Under the pieces are notes generated by a model. It saw nothing but the letters and a program-made list of their open reading frames with translations, was not told the origin of the DNA and made no database searches. This document shows positions 56,575-64,000 of a DNA stretch of 64,000 bases, one piece after another. Position 1 is the stretch's first letter, and the number at the start of each line of letters is the position of its first letter. Source of the stretch: UBA2160 sp964588665 (GTDB lineage: Bacteria > Chloroflexota > Dehalococcoidia > Lucifugimonadales > UBA1123); assembly GCA_964588665.1 (NCBI GenBank), contig CAZPQQ010000007.1, positions 1-64,000 on the forward strand. Reading direction: 5' to 3'. The translations under genes were made by a program, and so were the position numbers.

Positions 56575-56949
56575 ATGGCCAAGCTTCAAACGTTGGTGGT
56601 GGACAGCTCCCCGTCTGCGCTGGCAACAGTGTTGACCGTGCTGGAGTTCACGGTCCGATGCGAAGTCGTGGGCGAAGCGTCGAACGGCGAAGAGGCGCTG
56701 GAGATGGCGCGCTCGCTGAGTCCTGAATTGGTGCTCATGGACTGGCATCTGCCGGCGATGAACGGTTTGGATACACTGCGCGCCTTGCGCAGCGAGATGC
56801 CTGAAACGGCCGTGGTTCTGATGAGCATGTCGCCCGAACCCGGGGACCGGGACGAAGCGATCAGCCTGGGGGCTCATGCCTTTTTGGACAAGGGGAACAG
56901 ATTCCACCGCGAACTGCTCCGCGTGGTCGCCGGGCTTTCGCCGATATAG
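56575..56949 (+). CDS. stand-alone response-regulator receiver protein
   Basis: 124 residues, a single CheY-like receiver with no output domain. ATG 56575 follows GGAAGGA. The phospho-acceptor is D56 in L-V-L-M-D-W-H-L-P, the switch residue is S84 and the conserved lysine K106. The usual acidic pair at the end of strand 1 is reduced to one, V-V-D10-S, which may weaken Mg2+ binding. No kinase gene is nearby, so it is an orphan regulator. Confidence 0.85.
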   Translation: MAKLQTLVVDSSPSALATVLTVLEFTVRCEVVGEASNGEEALEMARSLSPELVLMDWHLPAMNGLDTLRALRSEMPETAVVLMSMSPEPGDRDEAISLGAHAFLDKGNRFHRELLRVVAGLSPI

Positions 56950-57117
56950 ACCGGCGCTCACAGAAACTCACTGAACGTGCCATCAAGTATTAGTGACCGC
57001 AGGTCTTGTAGGCGCCGCACATACTAGATCAGGCTGTGTTGACATTTGCTCGAATTTGTTCGAAACGCAACCTTAGTCCGTCCGGCCTGAGCCAGTCGAA
57101 GGACCCCGACGATCACC

Positions 57118-57400
57118 GTGCCAGACGACGGCTCGCACAACATCAGTCTGAGGTCCGCCAACGCCCCAACGTTCGTTGAAGTTCGCTTGTACGCAGGGGC
57201 GCAAGTACGGCTCGTTTTGGCGATGGCCGGAGCATCTGCCGGGCGGCGAGGCACCACTGGACATCCACCAGCCCGAACCGTCCTCCGAGTTCGAATACGA
57301 TCCGCCCGTATCCCCGGGCGACTACTCGCTCGTCATCTGGGCGTCCTGGACAGGCGACTCCGCGGATGTCTTCTACGCGACCAGCATCCGCGTGGAGTAG
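57118..57400 (+). pseudogene. broken hypothetical gene (frameshift)
   Basis: Codons from 57118 read V-P-D-D-G-S-H-N-I-S-L-R-S-A and F-V-E-V-R-L-Y-A-G. The continuation is in a second frame: Y-G-S-F-W-R-W-P-E-H-L-P-G-G-E-A-P, then S-P-G-D-Y-S-L-V-I-W-A-S-W and F-Y-A-T-S-I-R-V-E to the stop at 57398-57400. The switch falls near 57195-57205. The 5' end abuts a family A repeat (57076-57107). A small beta-sandwich protein is suggested; family not recognised. Confidence 0.6.
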
Positions 57401-57937
57401 GCGGCTTGGGCGTGAACGCCCAGAGCACCGGTGGCCTCGGTTCCCGAGGTCCGGGCAACGATCGAGGGCTTTGTTCGGCCTTTTGACAGGTCCGACAAAG
57501 CCGGAATCTCGGTGCGCCAGGACCTCCAGCACCGGCTCTGTGTTGATCTGACTTACCTCGCTGACGGCGGCGCACCTATCGGAGATGACCTGGGGTGCAG
57601 GGGCGAAGCCCTGCCGGGTCCTAGGGTGTCCCTAGAAGACTTTTGCGGGCGGGTGGGCGGGCCCAACAACCTTGGGGTGGAGTCGCAGCATGCGACCAGG
57701 CGGCTCTGTAGAGGCTTGGGCGTGAACGCCCAGAGCACCGGTGCCCTCGGCCTTGCTTGAAAGACGATTTGCGTGGACGCGACTCTGTCTCGCCATTCTG
57801 AGCCCGAAGGCGAAGAATCTCGTCGATTGTCACGCTCGGTTGCCTGCAGGACGCAGATACTTCGCTTCGCTCAGCATGGTGAGACGCCGCGAAAACAATG
57901 CTGTAAGTTGATGACCTTCAGGCCAAACCCGCCGCCG
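57401..57937. repeat. repeat-rich intergenic region
   Basis: Contains family B hairpins (GGGCGT variant) at 57405-57429 and 57715-57739, a family A-like unit around 57480-57520, and the ~100-bp repeat copy at 57786-57884. It lies just downstream of grdE. No gene is seen. Confidence 0.75.
57786..57884. repeat. dispersed ~100-bp repeat, copy 2
   Basis: Inverted relative to the copy at 2963-3070, with the same four conserved blocks and a divergent centre. It lies about 55 kb from its partner. Confidence 0.7.
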
Positions 57938-59224
57938 TTAGTAATCCACGCAGGACAGCTTCGAAAATCCCCACACGTCGTTCAGATGGCTGGTGCCGTA
58001 ACGGCCGTGCGGCGGTTGCTGCTCCCCGTACCACGATGCAGCGGCCTCGCCCGCGCCGATCACCCGCTCAACCGGCGGGAACGGACCCGGAGCGCTGCCG
58101 TCGCCGGTGCTGACGACCGCCACGACCTCGGAGGCGTCAACCAGCAACGGAGGCGCGGCGCCGTCCTCGTCGTCCTCTTCCTCGGTAATCAATACTGTCT
58201 TGATCCCAGCCTGCTCGACCGCCTGGACCACGGCGATGGTGTCCAAGAAGCGCTGACCCCGTAGCGTCGGCGTCACAATGGCGCCGTCCGCTCCTACCAC
58301 CTTTGCCATGACTGCGGCGCGGTTCGCCATCAGCTCTTTCTGGCGCTGCTCCTCCCACATCGTCCGCACCATGATGCAGCCGAGGAAGTTGAAGTCCTTC
58401 CCGTGCCTGCGAGCCATGTGCAGCACGATCGTGTTGGTCAGCGGCCAGGTCAGCCATCGTCCGAAGTTGCCGCAGGCCGCGCCGTCCAGCACCTCGGTCG
58501 GATGCAGAAACCACGGTTGCGTGAGCCGGGTCACTCCGTAGACAGCCGTGCCCATCGTCGAATCGGGGTTCAGCGAGATCGCCTCCGGCGACACGAGACT
58601 GTGAATGTAAACGATCCCAGGCAGACCCTCCTTGGGAGTCATATCCAGGTCCTCGACATCGGTTGGTTCCCGGTCCAGAGTCGTGGAAGCCAGCCGGTCC
58701 GAGACCGACAGCATCGCCTCCTGAACCGCACGGTTGGCGCCGTCCGGGTCGAGATCGGCCATCGGGTGGACCTGCACGCATACGTTGCTCAACACAGCGT
58801 ACGGGCTGATGGCGCCTTCGCCTGACATCTCAATGAAGTCGCCGTACGCTGTGTCAGGACGGTGCGAAGACAGGAGACCGTAGCGGCGGCTGTCGGTTCC
58901 CGGCGTGCAAGTAACTACGCACACCCCGCCCAGTCGGTTGGTTCGGCCTTCGCCCACCGTGGCAACGGTCCGGCCCAGGATGCCCGGGTAAGCGACGGCG
59001 TCCCCGCCGACCTTCACCCGCGGCTCCACGACATCGCTGACGTCAACGATCCGCGTCGATTCTCCCGGCATCGCTATCGAGATGTCTGCGCTTTCGACCA
59101 ACGGATTGGCAAGGATCGGCCGCAACAGATCGTCTCTGTCGATGGTCAGCACTCCGTCGTTCCAGCTCGTGTGTGAGCCGAACTCGACGGCTTTGGTCTG
59201 GTAGTTCGCAAGGTCAAGACGCAT
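57938..59224 (-). CDS. grdE: glycine/betaine/sarcosine reductase component B, proprotein (alpha+beta)
   Basis: 428 residues, the normal GrdE length. GrdE is cleaved to a pyruvoyl-containing subunit that forms a Schiff base with the amine substrate; the processed Cys lies near residue 242 in known enzymes and C251 in D-G-A-A-C-G-N-F-G-R is the candidate here. Other family features are S-G-E-G-A-I-S-P-Y, H-P-M-A-D-L-D-P, Y-I-H-S-L-V-S-P and R-T-M-W-E-E-Q-R-Q-K-E-L. The ATG overlaps the end of grdB by 11 nt, so the two component-B subunits are coupled. The exact amine substrate is not decided by sequence. Confidence 0.88.
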   Translation of the reverse strand: MRLDLANYQTKAVEFGSHTSWNDGVLTIDRDDLLRPILANPLVESADISIAMPGESTRIVDVSDVVEPRVKVGGDAVAYPGILGRTVATVGEGRTNRLGGVCVVTCTPGTDSRRYGLLSSHRPDTAYGDFIEMSGEGAISPYAVLSNVCVQVHPMADLDPDGANRAVQEAMLSVSDRLASTTLDREPTDVEDLDMTPKEGLPGIVYIHSLVSPEAISLNPDSTMGTAVYGVTRLTQPWFLHPTEVLDGAACGNFGRWLTWPLTNTIVLHMARRHGKDFNFLGCIMVRTMWEEQRQKELMANRAAVMAKVVGADGAIVTPTLRGQRFLDTIAVVQAVEQAGIKTVLITEEEDDEDGAAPPLLVDASEVVAVVSTGDGSAPGPFPPVERVIGAGEAAASWYGEQQPPHGRYGTSHLNDVWGFSKLSCVDY

Positions 59225-60557
59225 GAACTGCCTCCTGTGACGGAGCGTCCGACGCCTGGAACAGCGTCGGCGTCTCTACCTTCGTCTGGATTGCGCGTAG
59301 GGCCGCGCGGACGATCCCCATCATCAGCTCCATGTCCGCTTCAGGCGGCAGGTTCGGGTCTCCGCAAGGATGCTGCACCTTCACTCCACGCACCACGCGG
59401 GGAGCGTTGGCCGATATGCCGATGGCCGGAAGTGCGCCGATCATCGCCGTCGGGATTCCGGCCTTTTCAAGTTCCTTCGTTATCGTTGCGCCGCAACGAT
59501 GGCAGCTCCCTCAACCAGACACCTGTATGACGGCGTCCACCCCCTCTTCCAGGAATTCCTTGACGATGCGCTGCCCGATCTCGACGGACAGACCGATCGC
59601 CGTCTGGTTGCCGACGGTGGAGAAGTAGTGAGGATACACGCCCCCGATCACGCCCTCGGCCTCAAGCCTGCGCAACGCGGGCAACGGAAGTGCATAATTG
59701 GGATTCTGAAGATTCAGTATCCGAGTGTTGAAGCCGCCGTGAACCGATTCCCAACCCTCGATGTCCAAGGCTTCGACATCCTCGACCGAGTACCGGCCCG
59801 CGTACAGCGCCCGTGCGCCGGGGATGTGGTCCGGATTGCCCTTGGGCACGACCCCGGTGCTCACGACGATCCCGATGGTGGCGCCGGTTAGATCCTCGAT
59901 CGGCAGCGCGGGCGTGATCGTCTCGTATTGCTGAATCTGGATCTCCGAAGTCCACGGCTCGTCGTTCACTCGAGCCAGTAGCATCTCCAGCGCCCGTTCG
60001 TAGCCGACTCGCTCCTTGAGTACGAGCGTCCTGACTCCGTGGGGGATGTAGCCTTCGTCTGCTGCGGAACCCAACTCCTCGCCACTGGCCAGCTTCAAGC
60101 CGAGGTTGGCCATCCGCGTGAGAACGTCCATCATCTGCGACGCGTCGTTGCCGCTAGGCACCGCCAGCAACTCCCGTCGATGCGTAATGATCGCCGCGTT
60201 ATCCGGGTACATGCCCGTCACCGCCGGGATGTTCTTCGACTTGGCGACACGGCACATCAGCGCGCACCCGAGCCCGTACCGTCCCGAGTCGAACGCCGGG
60301 CCCGCGATCACAAGGTCCGGCGAGTACTTCTCGAGCGCGGCCGCCATGTCCGGCGCAGCGTCGTCCTCGCGCTCGGCAATGTAGTCGTCGCCGCAGATCA
60401 CGGTCGCGACCACCGTCCCTCGATCGCCCAGCGCCTGCTGCAGCGCCCGCCCCGGCCCGACCGGACCCTCGACAGTCTGCACCGGCGTCTCGGAATGCTC
60501 TTCGCCGCCGATGCCGCCAAAGAACTGGTTAACGTAGTGCAACACCCGCACCGTCAT
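59214..60557 (-). CDS. grdB: glycine/betaine/sarcosine reductase component B selenoprotein subunit (UGA = Sec349)
   Basis: 447 residues if UGA at 59513-59511 is read as selenocysteine. Before it the chain is a full GrdB (Y-V-N-Q-F-F-G-G-I-G-G-E-E, A-G-P-A-F-D-S-G-R-Y-G, I-P-H-G-V-R). At the UGA the sequence is U349-G-S-C-H-R-C, equivalent to the family's U-G-T-C-x-R-C, and the frame continues with the expected tail (G-A-T-I-T-K-E-L-E-K-A-G-I-P, H-P-x-G-D-P-N-L-P) to TGA 59214-59216. Stopping at the UGA would lose 98 residues. AGGAGG lies 7 nt before the ATG. It works with GrdE in substrate binding and passes the selenoether to GrdA. Confidence 0.93.
59482..59500 (-). promoter_or_regulatory. 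SECIS-like hairpin of grdB
   Basis: On the coding strand AUCGUUGC-GGC-GCAACGAU, a perfect 8-bp stem starting 10 nt after the UGA codon. Position and size match bacterial SECIS elements, which bind SelB. It lies within the coding region. Confidence 0.8.
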
Positions 60558-61011
60558 GGCACTACCTCCTGTATCAGTGTGCTCGCGGCCTCATTATCCG
60601 CCGAGCGCCAAACGAGCGCAAGAGGCGACGCGAGAACGTCAAGCAATGTCGATCGGCGGGCGCGAAACGTCGGGGGACGACACACAAGGGTCACGGATGA
60701 GGTGCACCGAAATGGAATACCAGTTCGAAGGGTCTGGGACACATAGGGGTAACTGGGTGTTTACGATGCGCCACTACCCGTAGGGGAGGGTTTCAAACCC
60801 TCCCGGTTCGTTGCGTGATGAGACAGGCGTCGAATCGCGAATCAGAGCTCGGGAGGCGGCAGAACCGACGTGTCTGACTCGAAACAGGCCCTGGTTTGAC
60901 GAAACCGGGTGGCGGTGCACGCAACGGGAGGGCTGAAAACCCTCCCCTACGAACGTCTATCGTGCCACACGGCTATTCGTGACGGGGTAACTGGGAAACC
61001 GTCTGGCGGCG
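60558..61011. repeat. intergenic region with an inverted pair of family C palindromes
   Basis: Between grdA and grdB. CGTAGGGGAGGGTTTCAAAC… at 60779-60805 and GGGAGGGCTGAAAACCCTCC… at 60926-60952 face each other about 120 nt apart, the same REPIN-like layout as 34339-34474. No gene or clear promoter; the gap is unusually long for an operon, so grdB-grdE may have a separate transcript. Confidence 0.75.
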
Positions 61012-61482
61012 CTACGCCGGAGCCGACGCCCCTATGCGGACCTCGCGCACAGCCTCGATGATCGGCTCGATCTCGAGCATCATCTCGACGAGGCCGACCT
61101 CGTTTTCGTACAGGTCGGGGTCGATCTGCGATTTGATCTCGTCTTCAGTGACGTGGTAGACGGCGAGGCCCAGCGCTTCGCCAGCCAGGGGTCCGGCCCA
61201 CGTCGGGTCGCCCTGGGTGACCGTCATCGCGAACAGCCTGCTGCTGTCTGGGGTCGGGGTGCCAAGCAAGACGACCACGTCTTCCGTGTTGTGCCTTTCG
61301 GCGGTTCGCTTGATGAGTTCTTGACCTTCCAGGTCAAGTGCGCCCGCCGCCGTTCAAACAAAGCACGAGGTGAATTCGAGGACCACCTCGGCGCCGGCGC
61401 TCTTCGCGCACTCGACGATCGCGCCACCCTGGACGCCGTCACGCTCGCCCAACGCGATGACCTTCTTGCCTTTCAGATCCAT
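61012..61482 (-). CDS. grdA: glycine reductase selenoprotein A (UGA = Sec43)
   Basis: 156 residues with UGA at 61356-61354 read as selenocysteine. The N-terminal half is [13 protein letters not shown] and S-A-G-A-E-V-V, then C40-F-V-U43-T-A-A-G-A-L-D-L-E, the GrdA signature. The C-terminal half [27 protein letters not shown] and L-V-E-M-M-L also match, and total length equals family GrdA. ATG 61482 has GGAGG 7 nt upstream. GrdA carries the carboxymethyl-selenoether from component B to component C, with electrons from thioredoxin. Without Sec reading only an 88-residue fragment would be called. Confidence 0.95.
61320..61338 (-). promoter_or_regulatory. SECIS-like hairpin of grdA
   Basis: Coding strand CUUGACCU-GGA-AGGUCAAG, a perfect 8-bp stem with a 3-nt apical loop, beginning 15 nt after the UGA. 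The geometry is close to that of the grdB element. Confidence 0.8.
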
Positions 61483-61541
61483 CAATCAACCTCCAGGGTC
61501 GGACAATTCAGGTTACCCAAGGATACCATGCGAGAACAGGG

Positions 61542-61723
61542 CTTGGCCCTCAAGGCCAGAGCACCAGCAATGTGGTGGGCTCGGCCTTCACAACCCTGCC
61601 GTCTCACTACAATCTGGCTTGGCCCTCAAGGGCCAGAGCACCAGCAACGTGGTGGGCTCGACCTTCAAGGCCGACCCTGCCGTCTCGCTACAATCTGGCT
61701 TGGCCCTGAAGGGCCAGAGCACC
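61542..61723 (+). repeat. three tandem ~80-bp units carrying family B hairpins
   Basis: Units start at about 61541, 61617 and 61698. Each begins GCTTGGCCCT, carries the hairpin (61542-61565, 61618-61642, 61699-61723) and AGAGCACC, and the first two continue with GTGGTGGGCTCG…CCTGCCGTCTC. The block fills most of the 331-nt gap between grdC and grdA. The first copy has lost one stem base. Confidence 0.85.
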
Positions 61724-61813
61724 ATCGCAGGTGGTAGTCTCGGCCTTCAGGCCGAACTCCGCCGGTCCATCTTCATACCAGTCGCGTTGCGTCTCAAGGA
61801 CTGTGGACATGCG

Positions 61814-63268
61814 TCAAACTCCCGGATTCTTTTCGAGAATGAACGAGAACCCATCGGACATCTGCGTCATCCTGCCGAGGAACAGGCTCCCCTTCGCCAC
61901 GAACATCGCCCGCTGCATCTCGCCCGCCATGATCTTGTCGACGGCATGGCCCAGGAATGGCACCGCGGACGCGATGTGCCCCTGCGTCGACGAGAAGCCC
62001 GGCATCCCGTGCTCTTGCGCGAACGCGGGCAGTTCGTCTCGGGCGATCTGATGGTCCTGCACAGCCAGGGCCGCGATCAGCTTGTAGTTGCGCTCGGTCA
62101 CGTCGCCGATTCCGGCTGGCTCCGTGATCTCCGGATTCTGGAGCTCGATGGCGTATTTGTCGATATCCGCGAACTTCAAGCCCACCTTGACCAGAGGCTC
62201 CGTGATCAGCGTGCGCGAGATAGCCCGTATCGACGACCCGGCGCCGATGTAGTGGCCGCCCACCGAGTCGAGGCGCAGCACCGGACTGACGCCGTCGTCG
62301 CGCTCGACGATCACCGCGATGGCCGCCAGCACGTCTTCGATGATCGGCTCGTCGTGGCCCAGGTGTCCCATGTAGTTCATGCCCAGCTTGGCCAGCGAGC
62401 AGCCTCCGATGACCGCCACCCGCTTGTACAGGCCCGAGGCCACCATCGTGCTCGCCATAACCAGGGCGTGGACCGGCGCGGCGCAGAACGCCTTAACATC
62501 GGACCCGGTCGAGTTTTCGAGGCCGCACATCTCGCCGACCGCTTTGGCCATGTTGCCGCCGCCGCGCTGGTACGCGTCGCCGACCGCCTCCTCGCCCGTG
62601 TTGAGAACATAGTCGATCGATCCTGCGCCAATGGACTCGCTAAGCGCCGTCCGCACGGCCATCACAGCCGCCGCCTTGCACGCCAGGTTCTCCAGCAGAA
62701 TCTCTGCCGACAGCGACGCGTTCTCCTCATGGGCGCGACGCACGCAGCCGACGACCGTGCCGTCTCGCAGATGGAGCGGCAGAGCCACGCCGCTCGCGAC
62801 ATCTTCTTCGATAGTCGACGAGGGTTGGCCTTCGCCCAACCTCTCGAGGTCCGAGTCCTCGATCAGCGCGTGGTGTTCGAGGGCCTGCCTGTTCTCGCTG
62901 ACGAAGGTCTCGTCCAACGACACCAAGTTAGCTGCGTCGACCATCTTCAGCAGGCAGATGAACTCCTCTTCCGGCATGATCTCGCCCCGCGGTTGGCTGC
63001 GATCCCAGGCGCCGTTGTGCTGGCGCCAGGGACGCTCGATCTCCAGCAGCTCGTCTGGGTAAATCCCGCCCAGAAAGGCGCGGTTCGGAGCGTAGCTGAC
63101 CGCGTCGCTGAACGGACGAAGGTGCGACTGGATGTCGCCCAACAACTCGGGTTTCCTGGCGATGTCCTCCGCGACCTTGACCCCGTATCGGACTAGGCCG
63201 GGGGTATGGGCCAAGAAATACTTGACCTCACTGATTACCGGAGTTGCGATTGTCGTCGTGGCGCTCAT
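61814..63268 (-). CDS. grdC: glycine reductase component C, beta subunit
   Basis: 484 residues from ATG 63268, which follows GGAAGGA at 5-6 nt; the longer frame to 63328 is upstream of the promoter's start point and is rejected. Features of GrdC are the start I-S-E-V-K-Y-F-L-A-H-T-P-G-L-V-R-Y-G, G-G-I-Y-P-D-E-L, E-N-L-A-C-K-A-A-A and the FabH-like second half with N-T-G-E-E-A-V-G-D and G-G-N-M-A-K-A. Component C releases acetyl phosphate from the GrdA-bound intermediate. Its usual partner GrdD is absent from the window and may lie beyond the right edge or elsewhere. Confidence 0.9.
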   Translation of the reverse strand: MSATTTIATPVISEVKYFLAHTPGLVRYGVKVAEDIARKPELLGDIQSHLRPFSDAVSYAPNRAFLGGIYPDELLEIERPWRQHNGAWDRSQPRGEIMPEEEFICLLKMVDAANLVSLDETFVSENRQALEHHALIEDSDLERLGEGQPSSTIEEDVASGVALPLHLRDGTVVGCVRRAHEENASLSAEILLENLACKAAAVMAVRTALSESIGAGSIDYVLNTGEEAVGDAYQRGGGNMAKAVGEMCGLENSTGSDVKAFCAAPVHALVMASTMVASGLYKRVAVIGGCSLAKLGMNYMGHLGHDEPIIEDVLAAIAVIVERDDGVSPVLRLDSVGGHYIGAGSSIRAISRTLITEPLVKVGLKFADIDKYAIELQNPEITEPAGIGDVTERNYKLIAALAVQDHQIARDELPAFAQEHGMPGFSSTQGHIASAVPFLGHAVDKIMAGEMQRAMFVAKGSLFLGRMTQMSDGFSFILEKNPGV

Positions 63269-63305
63269 ATTAGTCCTTCCGAATCCGCCGATCCGTGTGC
63301 GTGGC

Positions 63306-63338
63306 TGACAGTGTAAATTCGCGCCCACGCACTGTCAA
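63306..63338 (-). promoter_or_regulatory. grdC promoter overlapped by inverted repeats
   Basis: Minus strand TTGACA (63338-63333), 17-nt spacer, TACACT (63315-63310). An inverted repeat TGACAGTG (63306-63313) / CACTGTCA (63330-63337) covers both promoter boxes, and a second one GTGCGTGG (63297-63304) / CCACGCAC (63325-63332) overlaps it. This suggests control by a dimeric repressor at the head of the grd operon. Confidence 0.7.
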
Positions 63339-63423
63339 CGCTTGGGATCAGGCACCGTTACGCTCGCCGTGACGTGCTATGATTGGCCCGATCGGTCCGC
63401 CTGACACGAAGGAGCATCCTGTC

Positions 63424-64000
63424 ATGAACGATCCACTGACAGTAGTCCACTACGTCAACCAATTCTTCGGCGGAATCGGCGGCGAAGAGCAAGCCAACGA
63501 GCCCGTTAACAGCGTAGTTGGCCCGATCGGTCCTGGCCGACCGCTTCAACAGGCGATGGGCCGCACTGCGGCCATCCTCGGCACTATCATCTGCGGCGAC
63601 AACTACGCGTCCGAGAACACGGACGCCGCGTTGGCCGAAATCCGCAGACTTCTGGAGCTATTGGACACGGACGTTGTGATCGCGGGGCCCGCATTCGACG
63701 CGGGGCGATACGGGCTGGCGTGCGGCATGGTCTGCAAGGCGGCTGCCGACATGGGCATCCCCGCTGTGACGGCAATGCATCCTGAGAACCCGGGCGTTCT
63801 GACCTACCGCAGAGATGTCGTGATTCTACCCACCGGCCCCAGCGGCGCGGAGATGCCACAGGTCGTGTCCGCCCTCGCGTCGATGGCGCTGAAGCTGGCC
63901 CGAGGCGAAGCCCTGGGTTCGCCCACCGAGGAGGGCTACATTCCCCACGGCATCCGGGTGCTGTCGACTCGCGAACAGCCCGGCTACGTGCGTGCACTGG
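63424..64000 (+). CDS. grdB: second GrdB-like component B subunit, cut by window end
   Basis: Starts at ATG 63424 with AAGGAG upstream and runs open past the window edge (192 codons seen). The start V-V-H-Y-V-N-Q-F-F-G-G-I-G-G-E-E and I-A-G-P-A-F-D-A-G-R-Y-G-L-A-C-G and Y-I-P-H-G-I-R parallel the first grdB closely, so they are paralogues. It is transcribed away from grdC through a shared 155-nt control region; TATGAT at 63378-63383 may be its -10. The UGA/Sec region lies outside the window. A second substrate-specific component B (e.g. betaine versus sarcosine or glycine) is the likely reason for two copies. Confidence 0.9.
   Translation, partial: MNDPLTVVHYVNQFFGGIGGEEQANEPVNSVVGPIGPGRPLQQAMGRTAAILGTIICGDNYASENTDAALAEIRRLLELLDTDVVIAGPAFDAGRYGLACGMVCKAAADMGIPAVTAMHPENPGVLTYRRDVVILPTGPSGAEMPQVVSALASMALKLARGEALGSPTEEGYIPHGIRVLSTREQPGYVRAL

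Noticed and set aside
59214..59513. grdB as a pseudogene truncated at an in-frame TGA
   Set aside because: The TGA is at the family's Sec position, the downstream frame is conserved to the natural end, and a SECIS-like hairpin follows; grdA shows the same pattern.
61542..61723. CRISPR-like array of spaced repeats
   Set aside because: Three units of about 80 bp with similar, not unique, intervening sequence and no cas genes; they are tandem copies of a dispersed hairpin repeat.
61370..63196. 608-codon open frame on the plus strand
   Set aside because: Antisense to grdC and the N-terminal part of grdA and includes the tandem intergenic repeat translated; no family similarity.

Overview
The window is a GC-rich bacterial chromosome segment of about 60% GC, with no rRNA, tRNA or CRISPR array visible. 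The gene content is typical of marine and soil Chloroflexota of the Dehalococcoidia/SAR202 type: several CaiB/BaiF CoA-transferases, luciferase-like monooxygenases, an enolase-superfamily enzyme, FG-GAP/UnbV propeller proteins and a K+-dependent membrane pyrophosphatase. Many genes start at TTG or GTG behind a clear GGAGG. The taxonomic placement is inferred from gene content only.

Layout. 1-7.1 kb: a Kelch-repeat fragment, then minus-strand catabolic enzymes (MBL hydrolase, beta-hydroxyacid dehydrogenase, enolase-superfamily enzyme, two LLM-class oxidoreductases). 7.3-8.7 kb: an MFS carrier. 8.8-22.3 kb: an island of beta-propeller exoproteins. It holds three FG-GAP/UnbV proteins with seven calcium-type motifs each (one with TPRs, one a lipoprotein, one fused to a membrane permease), two eight-bladed PQQ-type propellers and a membrane pentaheme cytochrome. 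22.7-27.8 kb: a peptide/opine-type ABC importer (binding protein and two permeases, no ATPase here) headed by a leucine-rich-repeat lipoprotein. 28.9-38.5 kb: a CoA-transferase district with a two-subunit family I enzyme, a CaiB pair, a racemase-like CaiB and a double-domain CaiB fusion. 38.7-43.4 kb: DHA2 MFS, TenA, a cyclophilin-like protein, glycerol kinase and a frameshifted folB. 43.8-54.0 kb: MoxR/ChlI-type ATPase, threonine dehydratase divergent from RidA, endonuclease III, HEAT-repeat protein, ThiE with an N-terminal extension, a translin-like protein and HppA. 54.1-57.4 kb: decayed phage head-tail genes beside a truncated lipoprotein gene, an orphan receiver protein and a broken gene.

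57.9-64.0 kb is the most striking part: a glycine-reductase-type cluster, grdC-grdA-grdB-grdE on the minus strand and a second grdB diverging on the plus strand and cut by the window end. grdA and grdB each carry an in-frame UGA exactly where the families have selenocysteine, and each UGA is followed by a perfect 8-bp hairpin 10-15 nt downstream. Simple gene calling would miss the true extents of both. A consensus-like promoter overlapped by inverted repeats lies between grdC and the second grdB. No grdD, selA, selB or tRNA-Sec is in the window.

Intergenic DNA is crowded with short palindromic repeats of at least four families. One is a small hairpin whose two stem variants differ by compensatory changes, and another occurs as inverted pairs like REPINs.
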